25,008 nt of DNA from JBCDCU01 sp039180865. Lineage in GTDB: Bacteria > Pseudomonadota > Alphaproteobacteria > Rhizobiales > JACESI01. The translations under genes were made by a program, and so were the position numbers. Shown piece after piece: positions 14,632 through 23,066 of the stretch; the first letter of the stretch is position 1; each line of letters begins with the position of its first letter. The stretch spans positions 1 to 25,008 of the forward strand of contig JBCDCZ010000031.1 of assembly GCA_039180865.1 (NCBI GenBank), in the 5' to 3' direction. Below the pieces are notes generated by a model. That model saw only the letters and a list, made by a program, of their open reading frames with translations, was not told where the DNA came from and did no database searches.

Positions 14632-14650
14632 ACGATTGTAAAACAATCGT
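14632..14650. terminator. hairpin downstream of the oxidoreductase gene (terminator or operator)
   Basis: ACGATTGT (14632-14639) and ACAATCGT (14643-14650) are perfect arms around AAA. It lies 19 bases beyond the stop of the indolepyruvate oxidoreductase gene and 4 bases before the -35 box of the next promoter. The trailing sequence is ATTGTTG, not a proper U-tract, so it may be a weak terminator or a regulator-binding dyad for the cysteine-protein operon. Confidence 0.4.
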
Positions 14651-14669
14651 GACGCATGCGTTGAACCCC

Positions 14670-17600
14670 TTATTCTGCGGGTTCGACTTTCTGTCTCTTT
14701 TCCGTTTTTTCCCATTCGGTAGGTGAAGCCGTCGGTTTATCAAGCGCTGCCATGAGTCCGGGCATGCGTTCGTTGACCCGATCCATCGCTTCTTTCTTGA
14801 CCGGCCCGAAGCCTCTGATTTCATCCGGAAGGCTGGCGATTTCAACCGCAATTGCTTCAACATTTGGATCGAGTTTGGCGAGAACGGTTTTGATCGTCTT
14901 CTCGTAGTCCTTGATAAGTGCCCGCTCCTCGCGGCGCTCGCTCGCATAACCAAAGGGATCAAGCGGTGTTCCGCGTAGTCCCTTGAAACGCTTCAGATAA
15001 GAAAACGCTTTGAGCATCATTGGACCGTACGCCCGTTTTTTGGGGCGCCCGGTGGCAGGGTCGATACGAGAGAGGATTGGCGGCGCAAGATGAAGCTTGA
15101 TACGACCGCCTTCGGCAAACGTATCCTTGATCTGCCGCATGAAGCGGTCGGTCGTATAGAGACGGGCGACTTCATACTCGTCTTTATAGGCAAGCAGCTT
15201 GGCGTAGTTTTTGGCTACCGCCACGGCGAGCTTGTCGCTCAGTCCTTTCTTTTTCGCAGCTTCCTCCGCTTTGGATACAAAGGCCATGTATTTTTTCGCA
15301 AGACGGGCATTCTGGTACTCCGTCAGATGTTTTGCGCGATGCTCGATGATCTCTTCAAGGGTTTCCGGAATGGTCGGCATTTCAGGCAGCGCATCCTTCA
15401 AAAGCTCGGAAACCTTTTTCGGATCATGTGCAAGCAGGCGTCCCCAGTTGAGTGCCTTCTTGTTAAACTCAACAGCAACACCATTGAGTTCAATCGCACG
15501 TTCAATCGCCTGCAAGGTGACTGGCAGAAGCCCGCGTTGATAGGCGAAACCAACCATCATAATGTTGGTCGCGATGGCATCTCCAAGGGCCGCTTCAGCG
15601 ATCTCGGTGAAGTTGTGCGTTGCAAGGTCCTTGTCGACCGTCTCTTTGATCTTGCCCATCACCGCCCATTCGCGGAAATCAAAATCGCGATTGCGGACAA
15701 ACTCCTGTGTCGGTGTGAGATGGGTGTTGACCACACCAGTTGTCGTTTCAGGATCACAAAGAACCGCTGATTCAACGGTTCCCGCGACGACGTTGTCGGC
15801 AGCAAGAAGAAGATCCGCAGATCCCGTTGTGATCCGGGCAGCTGCAACTTCATCCGGGGTTTCGGCAACCCGGATATGGCTTAAGACCGCCCCGCCCTTT
15901 TGTGCAAGGCCCGCCATATCGAGAATGTTGGATGCTTTTCCGTCAAGGTGTGCGGCCATGCCGATAATGGCCCCGACTGTCAGAACACCGGTGCCACCCA
16001 CGCCCGTTACGGCGATGTTATACGGTTTGTTGAGCGCCGGGCTCTTATCCGCCTCGGGCAGAAAGGAGAAATCAACCCCGGAAATCTGATCGCGTTTGCG
16101 AAGATCAACGCCTTCGACCGTGACGAAACTCGGGCAAAAGCCTTTCAGACAGGAAAAGTCCTTGTTGCAGGCTGATTGATTGATCTTGCGTTTGCGCCCC
16201 ATCGGCGTTTCGAGCGGCTCGACTGCGACGCAGTTCGATTGAACGGAGCAGTCCCCGCATCCTTCGCACACATCGGAGTTAATAAACACGCGGCGGGACG
16301 GATCTTCCATGAGGCCGCGCTTGCGCCGCCGGCGCTTTTCAGCGGCGCATGTCTGGTCGTAAACAATGGCGGTACAACCCGGTGTATCCCGTAATTCCTG
16401 CATGACCTGATCAAGCGTATCGCGATGGCCGACCTTCACCCCCGGGGCAAGCTCAGCGCGGTTGTATCTCTCAGGCTCGTCCGAGACGAGGTGAATGGCT
16501 TTGACGCCCTCGAAATGCAATTGCTGGGTGATCTGCTGTGGCGTGAGCTGACCGTCAACCGATTGGCCGCCCGTCATGGCAACCGCGTCGTTGTAAAGGA
16601 CCTTGTAGGTTATGTTCGCTCCGCTTGAGACCGCCTGACGAATGGCGAGAGAGCCCGAGTGGAAATAGGTACCGTCGCCGAGATTGGCGAACATATGCTT
16701 TTCATTCGTAAAGTGGGAGGTTCCCGTCCAAGCGATCCCCTCGCCGCCCATATGGCTGAAAGTTTCAGTTTCGCGGTCCATCCAGGTTGCCATGAAATGG
16801 CATCCAATCCCAGCGAGCGCCCGGCTTCCTTCCGGTACTCTTGTCGATGTGTTGTGCGGGCAGCCGGAACAGAAATACGGTGTTCTGACCGCTGCGGCCT
16901 CGTGCTCACTGCGGACTTTGGCACGATTGTCGAACCATTTAAGGCGCCGTTCCAAGTGATTGCGGAAATCGGCGTCTATATCGCTGTGGAGGAGTTCATC
17001 GCAGATGGCGCGGACTATTCCGCCGATCGTCAATTCGCGATCGAGGGGAAGAACCGGTTTGTCCTTGGAATCAAACTTGCCAACGATTTCCGGACGGACA
17101 TCGGCACGCCAGTTAAAGAGCTGCTGTTTGATCTGGTTTTCAATGATTTCGCGCCGTTCCTCGATAACGAGGATCTTCGACAATCCTTCCGCGAAGTGGC
17201 GGACACCCTGCGGTTCAAGTGGCCACGGCATGCCGACTTTATAGACGCGAAGACCGAGCCGGTCTGCCTGGACATCGTCGATATCAAGTTCACGGAGGGC
17301 CTGGCGCACATCTTCATACGCCTTGCCCGAAGCAATAATGCCGAGACGTGGGTTTCTGGAATCGATGACAACGCGGTCGATCTTGTTCGCACGCGCCCAC
17401 GCAATCGCTGCATAACCTTTATAGACCTGGAGCCGTTCATCCTGTTCCCAGCGATCATCCGGCCAGCGAAGATTGAGACCGCCTTCGGGAAGCTCAAAAT
17501 CATCCGGAACAACGAATTCACGTTCTTCGGCAGCAAGGTCGATCACGCCAGTGGTCTCGATCGTATCGGCGATCACTTTCATGCCGACCCAGCATCCCGA

Positions 17601-18188
17601 ATAGCGTGACATGGCGATGCCGGCGAGGCCGTATTCAAGAAATTCGCGTGCCGATGAGGGATAAAACATCGGTATCAATGCACTCATGAATTCATGGTCG
17701 GACTGGTGCGGGAGCGTTGAAGATTTTGCGCCGTGGTCATCACCCGCAAGGCATAGAACACCACCGTGCTTTGACGTTCCGGCTGCGTTTGCGTGTTTGA
17801 GGACGTCGCCAGATCTGTCAACGCCCGGGCCTTTGCCGTACCAGATCCCGAAGACGCCATCGTATCTGGCGCCCGGCGAAAGTTGCAATTGCTGGGAACC
17901 CCAGACCGCCGTCGCCGCGAGGTCTTCGTTGAGGCCCGGTTGAAACTTCACGTCGTAATCGTCAAGCCATTTGGAAGCCTTTTGAAGCTGCAGGTCATAG
18001 CCGCCAATTGGCGAGCCGCGATAACCGGAAATGAAACCCGCAGTTTTCAGCCCCGCTTTGCGGTCGCGTTTAATCTGGGTCATTGGAAGCCGGATCAATG
18101 CCTGCGTCCCGCTCATGAAGACGTGCCCGCTTTCAGCAGTGAATTTGTCCTCTAGGGTGACATGGGCATTGGGGAGCTCGTGTTTCAT
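14670..18188 (-). CDS. indolepyruvate ferredoxin oxidoreductase, single-chain
   Basis: This 1172-residue enzyme oxidatively decarboxylates aryl or branched 2-oxoacids such as indolepyruvate and phenylpyruvate to acyl-CoA, passing electrons to ferredoxin or a similar carrier. The N-terminal pyrimidine-type domain includes FISGYRGSPIGGYD (52-65) and LNEDLAATAVWGSQQ. The TPP-binding domain has CSGCPHNTST (440-449), GIGCHFMATWM and NLGDGTYFHSG (about 502-512) with Asn533 nearby in VLYNDAVAMTGG. A ferredoxin-like iron-sulfur region follows: CEGCGDC and C653, then C674, C680 and C685. The C-terminal gamma-type domain starts with VTGVGGTGVLTVG (728-740). Alpha and gamma parts are thus fused, as in many aerobic proteobacteria. 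It is monocistronic or follows the SDR gene after 135 bases. Confidence 0.95.
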   Translation of the reverse strand: MKHELPNAHVTLEDKFTAESGHVFMSGTQALIRLPMTQIKRDRKAGLKTAGFISGYRGSPIGGYDLQLQKASKWLDDYDVKFQPGLNEDLAATAVWGSQQLQLSPGARYDGVFGIWYGKGPGVDRSGDVLKHANAAGTSKHGGVLCLAGDDHGAKSSTLPHQSDHEFMSALIPMFYPSSAREFLEYGLAGIAMSRYSGCWVGMKVIADTIETTGVIDLAAEEREFVVPDDFELPEGGLNLRWPDDRWEQDERLQVYKGYAAIAWARANKIDRVVIDSRNPRLGIIASGKAYEDVRQALRELDIDDVQADRLGLRVYKVGMPWPLEPQGVRHFAEGLSKILVIEERREIIENQIKQQLFNWRADVRPEIVGKFDSKDKPVLPLDRELTIGGIVRAICDELLHSDIDADFRNHLERRLKWFDNRAKVRSEHEAAAVRTPYFCSGCPHNTSTRVPEGSRALAGIGCHFMATWMDRETETFSHMGGEGIAWTGTSHFTNEKHMFANLGDGTYFHSGSLAIRQAVSSGANITYKVLYNDAVAMTGGQSVDGQLTPQQITQQLHFEGVKAIHLVSDEPERYNRAELAPGVKVGHRDTLDQVMQELRDTPGCTAIVYDQTCAAEKRRRRKRGLMEDPSRRVFINSDVCEGCGDCSVQSNCVAVEPLETPMGRKRKINQSACNKDFSCLKGFCPSFVTVEGVDLRKRDQISGVDFSFLPEADKSPALNKPYNIAVTGVGGTGVLTVGAIIGMAAHLDGKASNILDMAGLAQKGGAVLSHIRVAETPDEVAAARITTGSADLLLAADNVVAGTVESAVLCDPETTTGVVNTHLTPTQEFVRNRDFDFREWAVMGKIKETVDKDLATHNFTEIAEAALGDAIATNIMMVGFAYQRGLLPVTLQAIERAIELNGVAVEFNKKALNWGRLLAHDPKKVSELLKDALPEMPTIPETLEEIIEHRAKHLTEYQNARLAKKYMAFVSKAEEAAKKKGLSDKLAVAVAKNYAKLLAYKDEYEVARLYTTDRFMRQIKDTFAEGGRIKLHLAPPILSRIDPATGRPKKRAYGPMMLKAFSYLKRFKGLRGTPLDPFGYASERREERALIKDYEKTIKTVLAKLDPNVEAIAVEIASLPDEIRGFGPVKKEAMDRVNERMPGLMAALDKPTASPTEWEKTEKRQKVEPAE

Positions 18189-18227
18189 TCCTCTCGCGTC
18201 CTTTATCCTGCAGCCAACTCAATCGAT

Positions 18228-18256
18228 ATTATGTCAGCATTACTGACCTATTTGAA
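18228..18256 (-). promoter_or_regulatory. candidate promoter of the indolepyruvate oxidoreductase gene
   Basis: On the minus strand TTCAAA (18251-18256), a 17-base spacer and CATAAT (18228-18233) form a plausible sigma-70 promoter about 40 bases before the start codon. The dyad TATTTGA-N5-TCAAATA (18249-18267) overlaps the -35 box and GTCAG-N5-CTGAC (18233-18247) lies in the spacer. Both are well placed for a repressor. The boxes are imperfect. Confidence 0.4.
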
Positions 18257-18323
18257 TTTGTCAAATAAACAAATCGCCACAACGGCCGCTTTTATGGGCG
18301 ATAGTCTAATTAATTGAATGCGC

Positions 18324-19085
18324 CTAGGGCGTAATCTCGGCACCGTCAAAGGCAAAGATCCTCCCAGACTGGTCAGGGGTTAGCGTGTTGAGAACATTTA
18401 ACATGCACGCAGCCGACCATGCCGGTTCGAAAAGCTTATCAGGCTTTACATTTGACTTAAAGGGAGCGGAAAGCCCGGTCTCTACAGTGCCGGGATGAAG
18501 CGCGACGCAAATCGCATTCTTGTTTTTCCTGCCAAGTTCAATCGCAGCGCTCTTGATCATCTGATTTAGCGCGGCTTTCGATGCGCGGTAAGAATACCAG
18601 CCCCCGAGCCGGTTATCCGAGATCGAGCCGACGCGCGCTGAGATTGCCGCAAAGACTGTTTTCTTGTCGCGGTTGAGCCGTGGCAGGAAGTGTTTGGCAA
18701 TGAGCGCAGGACCAATCGTATTGACCGAGAAGACCCGGTTCGCGTCTTCGAGATTGAGATCGCGGAGCGCTTTTTCAGGGAACAGCCCGGTTGCGTCATC
18801 GTGCAAGAGACCGGTCGCAACGAATATAAGATCCGGTGATCCCACCTCTTCCGCAGCCGTGATCAGCGTCTCCTCGCGTTCAATGTCGAACCGCCTGTTG
18901 ACCACCTTCGGATTCGTTTCGGTGGTTGGTAGTCGCGAAAAAGCGAAGATGGTGTTTACTCGAGAATTGGAAGACAGCGCATCGACAACGGCGCAGCCAA
19001 TGCCACCGGATGCTCCAAAGACCGCAACCTTCAAGCCATCGCCAAATGAAGCGAGATCGACATCGTACCGTCTCTGCTGCATCAC
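18324..19085 (-). CDS. short-chain dehydrogenase/reductase, C-factor-like
   Basis: A 253-residue classical Rossmann SDR. The cofactor glycine motif is GASGGIG (24-30), an FVATGLLH strand stands for the NAG region, Ser149 (FAAISARVGSI) and YSYRASK (Tyr166, Lys170) form the catalytic set, and LHPGTVETGLSAPF is the usual PG segment. The chain resembles the CsgA/C-factor group of SDRs, which have diverse or unknown substrates. The start GTG (19083-19085) overlaps the stop TGA of the upstream DCC gene (GTGATG), and an ATG is the next codon; both genes should be translationally coupled. Substrate is unknown. Confidence 0.92.
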   Translation of the reverse strand: MMQQRRYDVDLASFGDGLKVAVFGASGGIGCAVVDALSSNSRVNTIFAFSRLPTTETNPKVVNRRFDIEREETLITAAEEVGSPDLIFVATGLLHDDATGLFPEKALRDLNLEDANRVFSVNTIGPALIAKHFLPRLNRDKKTVFAAISARVGSISDNRLGGWYSYRASKAALNQMIKSAAIELGRKNKNAICVALHPGTVETGLSAPFKSNVKPDKLFEPAWSAACMLNVLNTLTPDQSGRIFAFDGAEITP

Positions 19086-19486
19086 CTGATGCCCGTTGCG
19101 CGCTTATAAGCTCTTTGAATGAACGGTCTGACCAAAAGGAAGCTGTCGTAAGCGAAATTCAGTCCCTGGCGTATTATCGGGAGACTTCCCACACGGCCGA
19201 GGGTGCGGAAACCGGGTGTTGCCCGCCAGAGCGCGGCAAATGCGTCTCCACCGTCAACCAGCTTGCCGTCGGCATCACGGACATGAAACCGAGCCATGGC
19301 TTTTTCACGATCAAGATCTGTCGCAATTTCATCGGACGCAGCAGCCTCATTGCTCGCAGACACGTCGACGAATTCAATAGCCCCTTTGTTGCGTTTCTTG
19401 TAGACGCCGATCTCGGCGACGCACAATGGGCATGAACCGTCAAAATAGACTGTCGTCTTCGCGTTGTTTTCGTAACTCTCCGTCAT
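19082..19486 (-). CDS. DCC family (DUF393) thiol-disulfide oxidoreductase-like protein
   Basis: The core YFDGSCPLCVAEIGVYKKRN carries the DxxCPLC signature of the DCC family (Cys19 and Cys22 from the start used here), followed by VDVSAS, the FHVRDADGKLVDGGDAFAALWRATPG segment and a hydrophobic C-terminus (about 95-134). DCC proteins are thought to be thioredoxin-fold redox proteins but their partners are mostly unknown. I use ATG 19484-19486 (MTESYENN), about 134 residues; ATG 19513 and GTG 19555 are open in frame and none has a strong ribosome site. The stop overlaps the SDR start, so the two genes form a coupled pair. The gene is divergent from nadK. Confidence 0.88.
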   Translation of the reverse strand: MTESYENNAKTTVYFDGSCPLCVAEIGVYKKRNKGAIEFVDVSASNEAAASDEIATDLDREKAMARFHVRDADGKLVDGGDAFAALWRATPGFRTLGRVGSLPIIRQGLNFAYDSFLLVRPFIQRAYKRATGIR

Positions 19487-19637
19487 GAGCGTCGATTTAG
19501 TGTTGATTGGCATTTTGGAAACCGCCCGGCGACAATCATGCGCAGTCCGGCTCACGCTTCCGCTTGATCCAATTGAACTCCCGGTCTCGAACGTGTAAGT
19601 CCCGTCGCACTATTTGGACGACCGCCGGAGCCATTCC

Positions 19638-20408
19638 TTGTACGAAACGTTTTACTTTCTCGCTGCGCCCACTCAGGACGCGGAGACGGCTTGCAAGGAA
19701 GCCATTGATGTTTACGGGCAGTCGAACCCTGAAGATGCCGACGTGATTGTCGTCTTCGGTGGTGACGGCATGATGCTGCAGACGATCAATCAGTTTTTGA
19801 ACTGCGAGAAGCCGATCTATGGAATGAACAGGGGCTCGGTCGGGTTCTTGATGAATGCCTATTCACTCGAAGATCTTCCGCGCCGGGTGATGAAAGCTGA
19901 ACTCAATCGCATTCATCCACTTTCAATGACCGTGATTGACGAGGATGGCGGCATCCAGACTGCGCTGGCGCTCAACGAAGTGTCAGTGTTCCGGCAGTCT
20001 TATCAGGCTGCGAAGTTACGTCTCATCATTGATGGGAAAGTGCGCATGAGAGAACTGACCGCCGATGGCGTGCTTGTCGCGACGCCGCAGGGAAGCACGG
20101 CCTATAATTATTCCGCGGGCGGGCCGATTATCCCTCTGCGTGCTCCCCTCCTCGCCCTGACGCCGCTCAGCCCGTTTCGGCCCAGGCGCTGGAACGGTGC
20201 GCTTATTCCGAACCTGTCTCACATCAAAATCGAAGTTCTTGAACGCGAGAAGCGGCCGGTGAATGCGGTTGCAGACCACACCGAAGTCAAATCCGTTCAG
20301 GAGATTTCGATCTATGAGGATCAAAACCAGACCGGACAGATCCTTTTCGATGGGAGCCACAATTGGGAAGAGCGGATTCTCGACGAGCAATTTCCAGACG
20401 GCCTATAG
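19638..20408 (+). CDS. nadK: NAD kinase
   Basis: NAD kinase phosphorylates NAD to NADP in the cytoplasm, the only route to NADP. The product has the ATP/NAD-kinase GGDGMMLQ motif (residues 41-48), GMNRGSVGFLMN, the NE motif in ALNEVSVFR, ADGVLVATPQGSTAYNYSAGGPI and a C-terminal beta domain. I use TTG 19638-19640 (MYETFYFLAAPTQDAETA) because GGAG lies seven bases upstream and the N-terminus then matches alphaproteobacterial NadK; this gives 256 residues. Another TTG at 19614 is open in frame but has no ribosome site. The end converges on the SAF-domain oxidoreductase gene with 28 bases between. It stands alone on its strand. Confidence 0.96.
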   Translation: MYETFYFLAAPTQDAETACKEAIDVYGQSNPEDADVIVVFGGDGMMLQTINQFLNCEKPIYGMNRGSVGFLMNAYSLEDLPRRVMKAELNRIHPLSMTVIDEDGGIQTALALNEVSVFRQSYQAAKLRLIIDGKVRMRELTADGVLVATPQGSTAYNYSAGGPIIPLRAPLLALTPLSPFRPRRWNGALIPNLSHIKIEVLEREKRPVNAVADHTEVKSVQEISIYEDQNQTGQILFDGSHNWEERILDEQFPDGL

Positions 20409-20436
20409 ACAAGGTCCCGGAGTTCGGTTTGTGCCT

Positions 20437-21744
20437 TTATTGCCCGAGGAGAGTTTCGGCCTCTTGGCGTATCTTCAGCGCTCTGCTTTCTGCGCCTGGC
20501 CGGATATCGGCTTTTGATACAATTTGCCCTTTGCGGACAGGTTTTTGCAGCGTCACACCTTTTGAAAGGCCAATGGGCAGCGCCGCCGACGCGAGACTCC
20601 GGGCCGCGGGGATCGCTTTACCCCAGACCGTATAACCGCCCTCACCATCCAACAGGTCGCCCGCCGAAAGGTCTCGCTTGGCAACAGCAACTGTGTCGGC
20701 ACTAAACGCACGTGTGACGCCGGTGGCTGTGCCTTTCAAAGCTGCCTGGTAAACCGAGATACCGAGTTCGAGACCGATCATGTGATACGGGCGATAAAGG
20801 GCAGCATATCGCCCGCTTTCATCGGTTTTCACCCCATATTGGGCGAAGCAGGCTTGCGCATAGTCGTTCGGCGCTTCGAACACGACATAAACACCCCATC
20901 TGAGATCCCGGTAGACCGGACGCCCGTCACGCTCAAGCGAGGAAACGACTTCCGCAACGCCCGATTTCTCAAGGACGCCTCCGACTGCTTGGGGACGTAG
21001 GATGTGGGCGAGATCATCGACGCCACACGGTGGAAAGGCAAGGCCATCGTCCGGGACTTCGAGCCCGCAGGCATTGGCGATCGCGCACATTTCAATTGCC
21101 GATTTCGTTCCATCCAGAAAGGAATTGAACATTTGCGGGTTCATACCGGCCTTTGCGGCTGCATCGGGACTGAGGCCGTAATGGGTCCAGACGTCATCGG
21201 GTGTCACGGAGTGATAGTGAGGCAGATACTTCGTGCCCTTACCCGCCGCGACCACGCTGAAGCCGCACGCCCGCGCCCAGTCGATGAGTTCTGCGACCAG
21301 TGCCGGCTGATCTCCATAGGCCATGGTGTAGACAACGCCAGCCGCCTTAGCGCGTTTTGCCAGAGCCGCGCCTGCAAGAACGTCGGCTTCAACATTCACC
21401 ATCACCACGTGTTTTCCATGGGAAATGGCCGTGTCCGCGTGAGTAAGCCCTGCTTCGGGATCTCCGGTTGCTTCGATCACAACGTCTAAAGCGTCATGCA
21501 CGGCGAGAGTCGAACCATCCTCAAGGAACTCGGTCGCCGAAATCCGTTCATCCGTCCATCCGGCAACCCGACATGCGCTTTTCGCACGCTCAACGGACAG
21601 ATCCGCTATCGCCCTCACCTCCAACCCCGCCATATGCGGGACCTGATTGAGGAACATGGAGGCAAATTTCCCGGCTCCGATGATGCCGACATTGATCGGG
21701 CGGTTATCCGATGCCCTTTCCTTTGCCAGGGTAAAAGTATCCAT
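20437..21744 (-). CDS. homoserine-dehydrogenase-like NAD(P)-binding oxidoreductase with C-terminal SAF domain
   Basis: The 435-residue protein begins with a Rossmann domain (INVGIIGAGKFASMFLNQ, residues 17-34; then VRAIADLSVERA; DVVIEATGDPEAGLTHADTAISHGKHVVMVNVEADV). The catalytic middle part includes MAYGDQPALVAELIDWARACGFSVVAAGKGTKYLP and contains histidine and tryptophan-rich stretches. The last 75 residues (DTVAVAKRDLSAGDLLDGEGGYTVWGKA ... VRKGQIVSKADI) form a SAF domain like those of FlgA and sugar dehydratases. Such proteins occur widely and are often listed as homoserine dehydrogenase, but the fused SAF domain argues for a sugar-acid or similar substrate. The ATG follows GAAGGAA. It lies 59 bases after prfB on the same strand. 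Confidence 0.85.
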   Translation of the reverse strand: MDTFTLAKERASDNRPINVGIIGAGKFASMFLNQVPHMAGLEVRAIADLSVERAKSACRVAGWTDERISATEFLEDGSTLAVHDALDVVIEATGDPEAGLTHADTAISHGKHVVMVNVEADVLAGAALAKRAKAAGVVYTMAYGDQPALVAELIDWARACGFSVVAAGKGTKYLPHYHSVTPDDVWTHYGLSPDAAAKAGMNPQMFNSFLDGTKSAIEMCAIANACGLEVPDDGLAFPPCGVDDLAHILRPQAVGGVLEKSGVAEVVSSLERDGRPVYRDLRWGVYVVFEAPNDYAQACFAQYGVKTDESGRYAALYRPYHMIGLELGISVYQAALKGTATGVTRAFSADTVAVAKRDLSAGDLLDGEGGYTVWGKAIPAARSLASAALPIGLSKGVTLQKPVRKGQIVSKADIRPGAESRALKIRQEAETLLGQ

Positions 21745-21761
21745 TTGTTCCTTCCAAATGG
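21741..21761 (-). promoter_or_regulatory. hairpin holding the ribosome site and start codon of the SAF oxidoreductase
   Basis: On the minus strand CCATTTG-GAAGGAA-CAAATGG forms a 7-bp stem. The Shine-Dalgarno sequence (GGAAGGAA) fills the loop and the start codon ATG lies in the 3' arm. If it folds, initiation would be affected, so it is a candidate translational control element. It also places a perfect dyad over the start region, so chance or a DNA-level operator is possible. Confidence 0.4.
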
Positions 21762-21803
21762 ATCCGCGTCGCGCTCGTTGAGGCAGAAAGTGATTGCGGG
21801 CGC

Positions 21804-22935
21804 TTAAGAGGCGTCTGCGATTTCACCCTGAGTATCGCCATAGACTCTTTGAGCGAGTGCGGCTTCCATATATTTGTCGAGGTCACCGTCGAGGACGGCT
21901 TGAGGGTTTCCGCTCTCAACGCCAGTGCGCAGATCCTTTACCATCTGATAGGGCTGCAGGACATAAGAGCGGATTTGGTGACCCCAACCGATTTCCGTCT
22001 TCTCGGCAGCCTCCGAGTTTGCCTCTTCTTCGCGCCGCTTCAGTTCTTCTTCGTAAAGCCGCGCGCGCAGCATGGCCCAAGCGGTTGCCTTATTCTGGTG
22101 CTGCGAGCGGCCATTCTGGCATTGGGCCACAATCCCGGTTGCAAGGTGCGTGATGCGCACGGCGGAATCGGTCGTGTTCACGTGCTGGCCGCCTGCCCCG
22201 GACGCACGATAGGTGTCGATCCGCACATCGGATTCAGAGACTTCAATCTGGATGGAATCGTCGATCACCGGATAGACCCAAACACTGGCGAAGCTCGTGT
22301 GGCGGCGGTTTTGACTGTCGAACGGAGAGATCCTGACAAGGCGATGAACGCCAGATTCTGTCTTCGCCCAACCATAGGCGTTGTGACCTTTGAGGAGAAG
22401 TGTCGCCGATTTCAGGCCGGCTTCTTCGCCGTCCTGGGCTTCGAGGACTTCGACTTTGAATTTCCGTCGTTCGGCCCATCGCGTATACATGCGCGTGAGC
22501 ATTTGCGCCCAATCCTGGCTCTCGGTGCCGCCCGCGCCGGAATGGATCTCGATATAGGTGTCATTGCTATCAGCTTCGCCTGAAAGAAGCGTTTCCACCT
22601 GGCGGCGGGCCATCTGTTCTTTCATATCGAGGATGGTGTTCTCGGCTTCGGATACCACATCCTGATCGTCTTCCATCTCGCCGAGTTCGATGAGTTCAAT
22701 CTGGTCGTTGAGATCGGTCTCCAACCCTTTCACCGCATTGATGCTGTCATCAAGTTGTTGACGTTCGCGCATCACCTTTTGGGCTGCATCCGCGTCATTC
22801 CAAAGGTCCGGATCTTCGACTTTCTGATTGAGTTCGTCGAGGCGTTTCAGGGAGCGGTCCCAGTCAAAGATGCCTCCTCAGCAGGCCGATACCCTGCTGA
22901 ATTTCGTCGATGGTCGACTGGATTTCCGCGCGCAT
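21804..22935 (-). CDS. prfB: peptide chain release factor 2 with programmed +1 frameshift
   Basis: RF2 reads UAA and UGA stop codons and releases the finished peptide. Translation starts at ATG 22933-22935 (MRAEIQSTIDEIQQGIGLLRRHL) and meets an in-frame TGA at 22864-22866 after codon 23. The site reads AGGAGG-CAT-CTT-TGA-C, the classical RF2 frameshift signal; skipping the T at 22866 continues in frame to 21804. The spliced product is 376 residues, normal for RF2. SPF (RISPFDSQNRR) marks UGA recognition and GGQ (GAGGQHVNTTDSAVR) is the hydrolysis loop. It follows mrcA on the same strand, a common arrangement in alphaproteobacteria. A simple ORF call would start at 22775 and lose the N-terminal part of domain 1. 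Confidence 0.97.
22863..22879 (-). promoter_or_regulatory. programmed +1 ribosomal frameshift site of prfB
   Basis: Minus-strand sequence GAGGAGGCATCTTTGAC: an internal AGGAGG (22873-22878) three bases before CTT, then TGA, then C. The Shine-Dalgarno-like element, slippery CTT and the poor TGA-C stop context match the conserved bacterial RF2 autoregulation signal: when RF2 is scarce, the ribosome slips +1 and makes more RF2. Confidence 0.95.
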
Positions 22936-23030
22936 TCCAGATGCCTTCTGTCTTCCCGCCTTGTTCGCGGCACAATAATATTACAAGTCGCGGCGTCAAG
23001 CGGCGCGATGCTCTCTCAACATGGTGACGA

Positions 23031-23056
23031 CGACACGCATCGTTCAACGCGTGTCG
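23031..23056. other. hairpin between mrcA and prfB
   Basis: CGACACGC (23031-23038) pairs with GCGTGTCG (23049-23056) around a 10-base loop, starting 11 bases after the mrcA stop codon. In the transcription direction (minus) no U-run follows, so it is at best a weak or Rho-assisted terminator. It may instead protect the mrcA 3' end while prfB is read from its own promoter in the remaining gap of about 95 bases. Confidence 0.4.
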
Positions 23057-23066
23057 CAATGGGATT

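Noticed and set aside
22864..22935. prfB as a pseudogene with an in-frame stop
   Set aside because: The stop lies in a perfect programmed frameshift context and the rest of the frame is intact.
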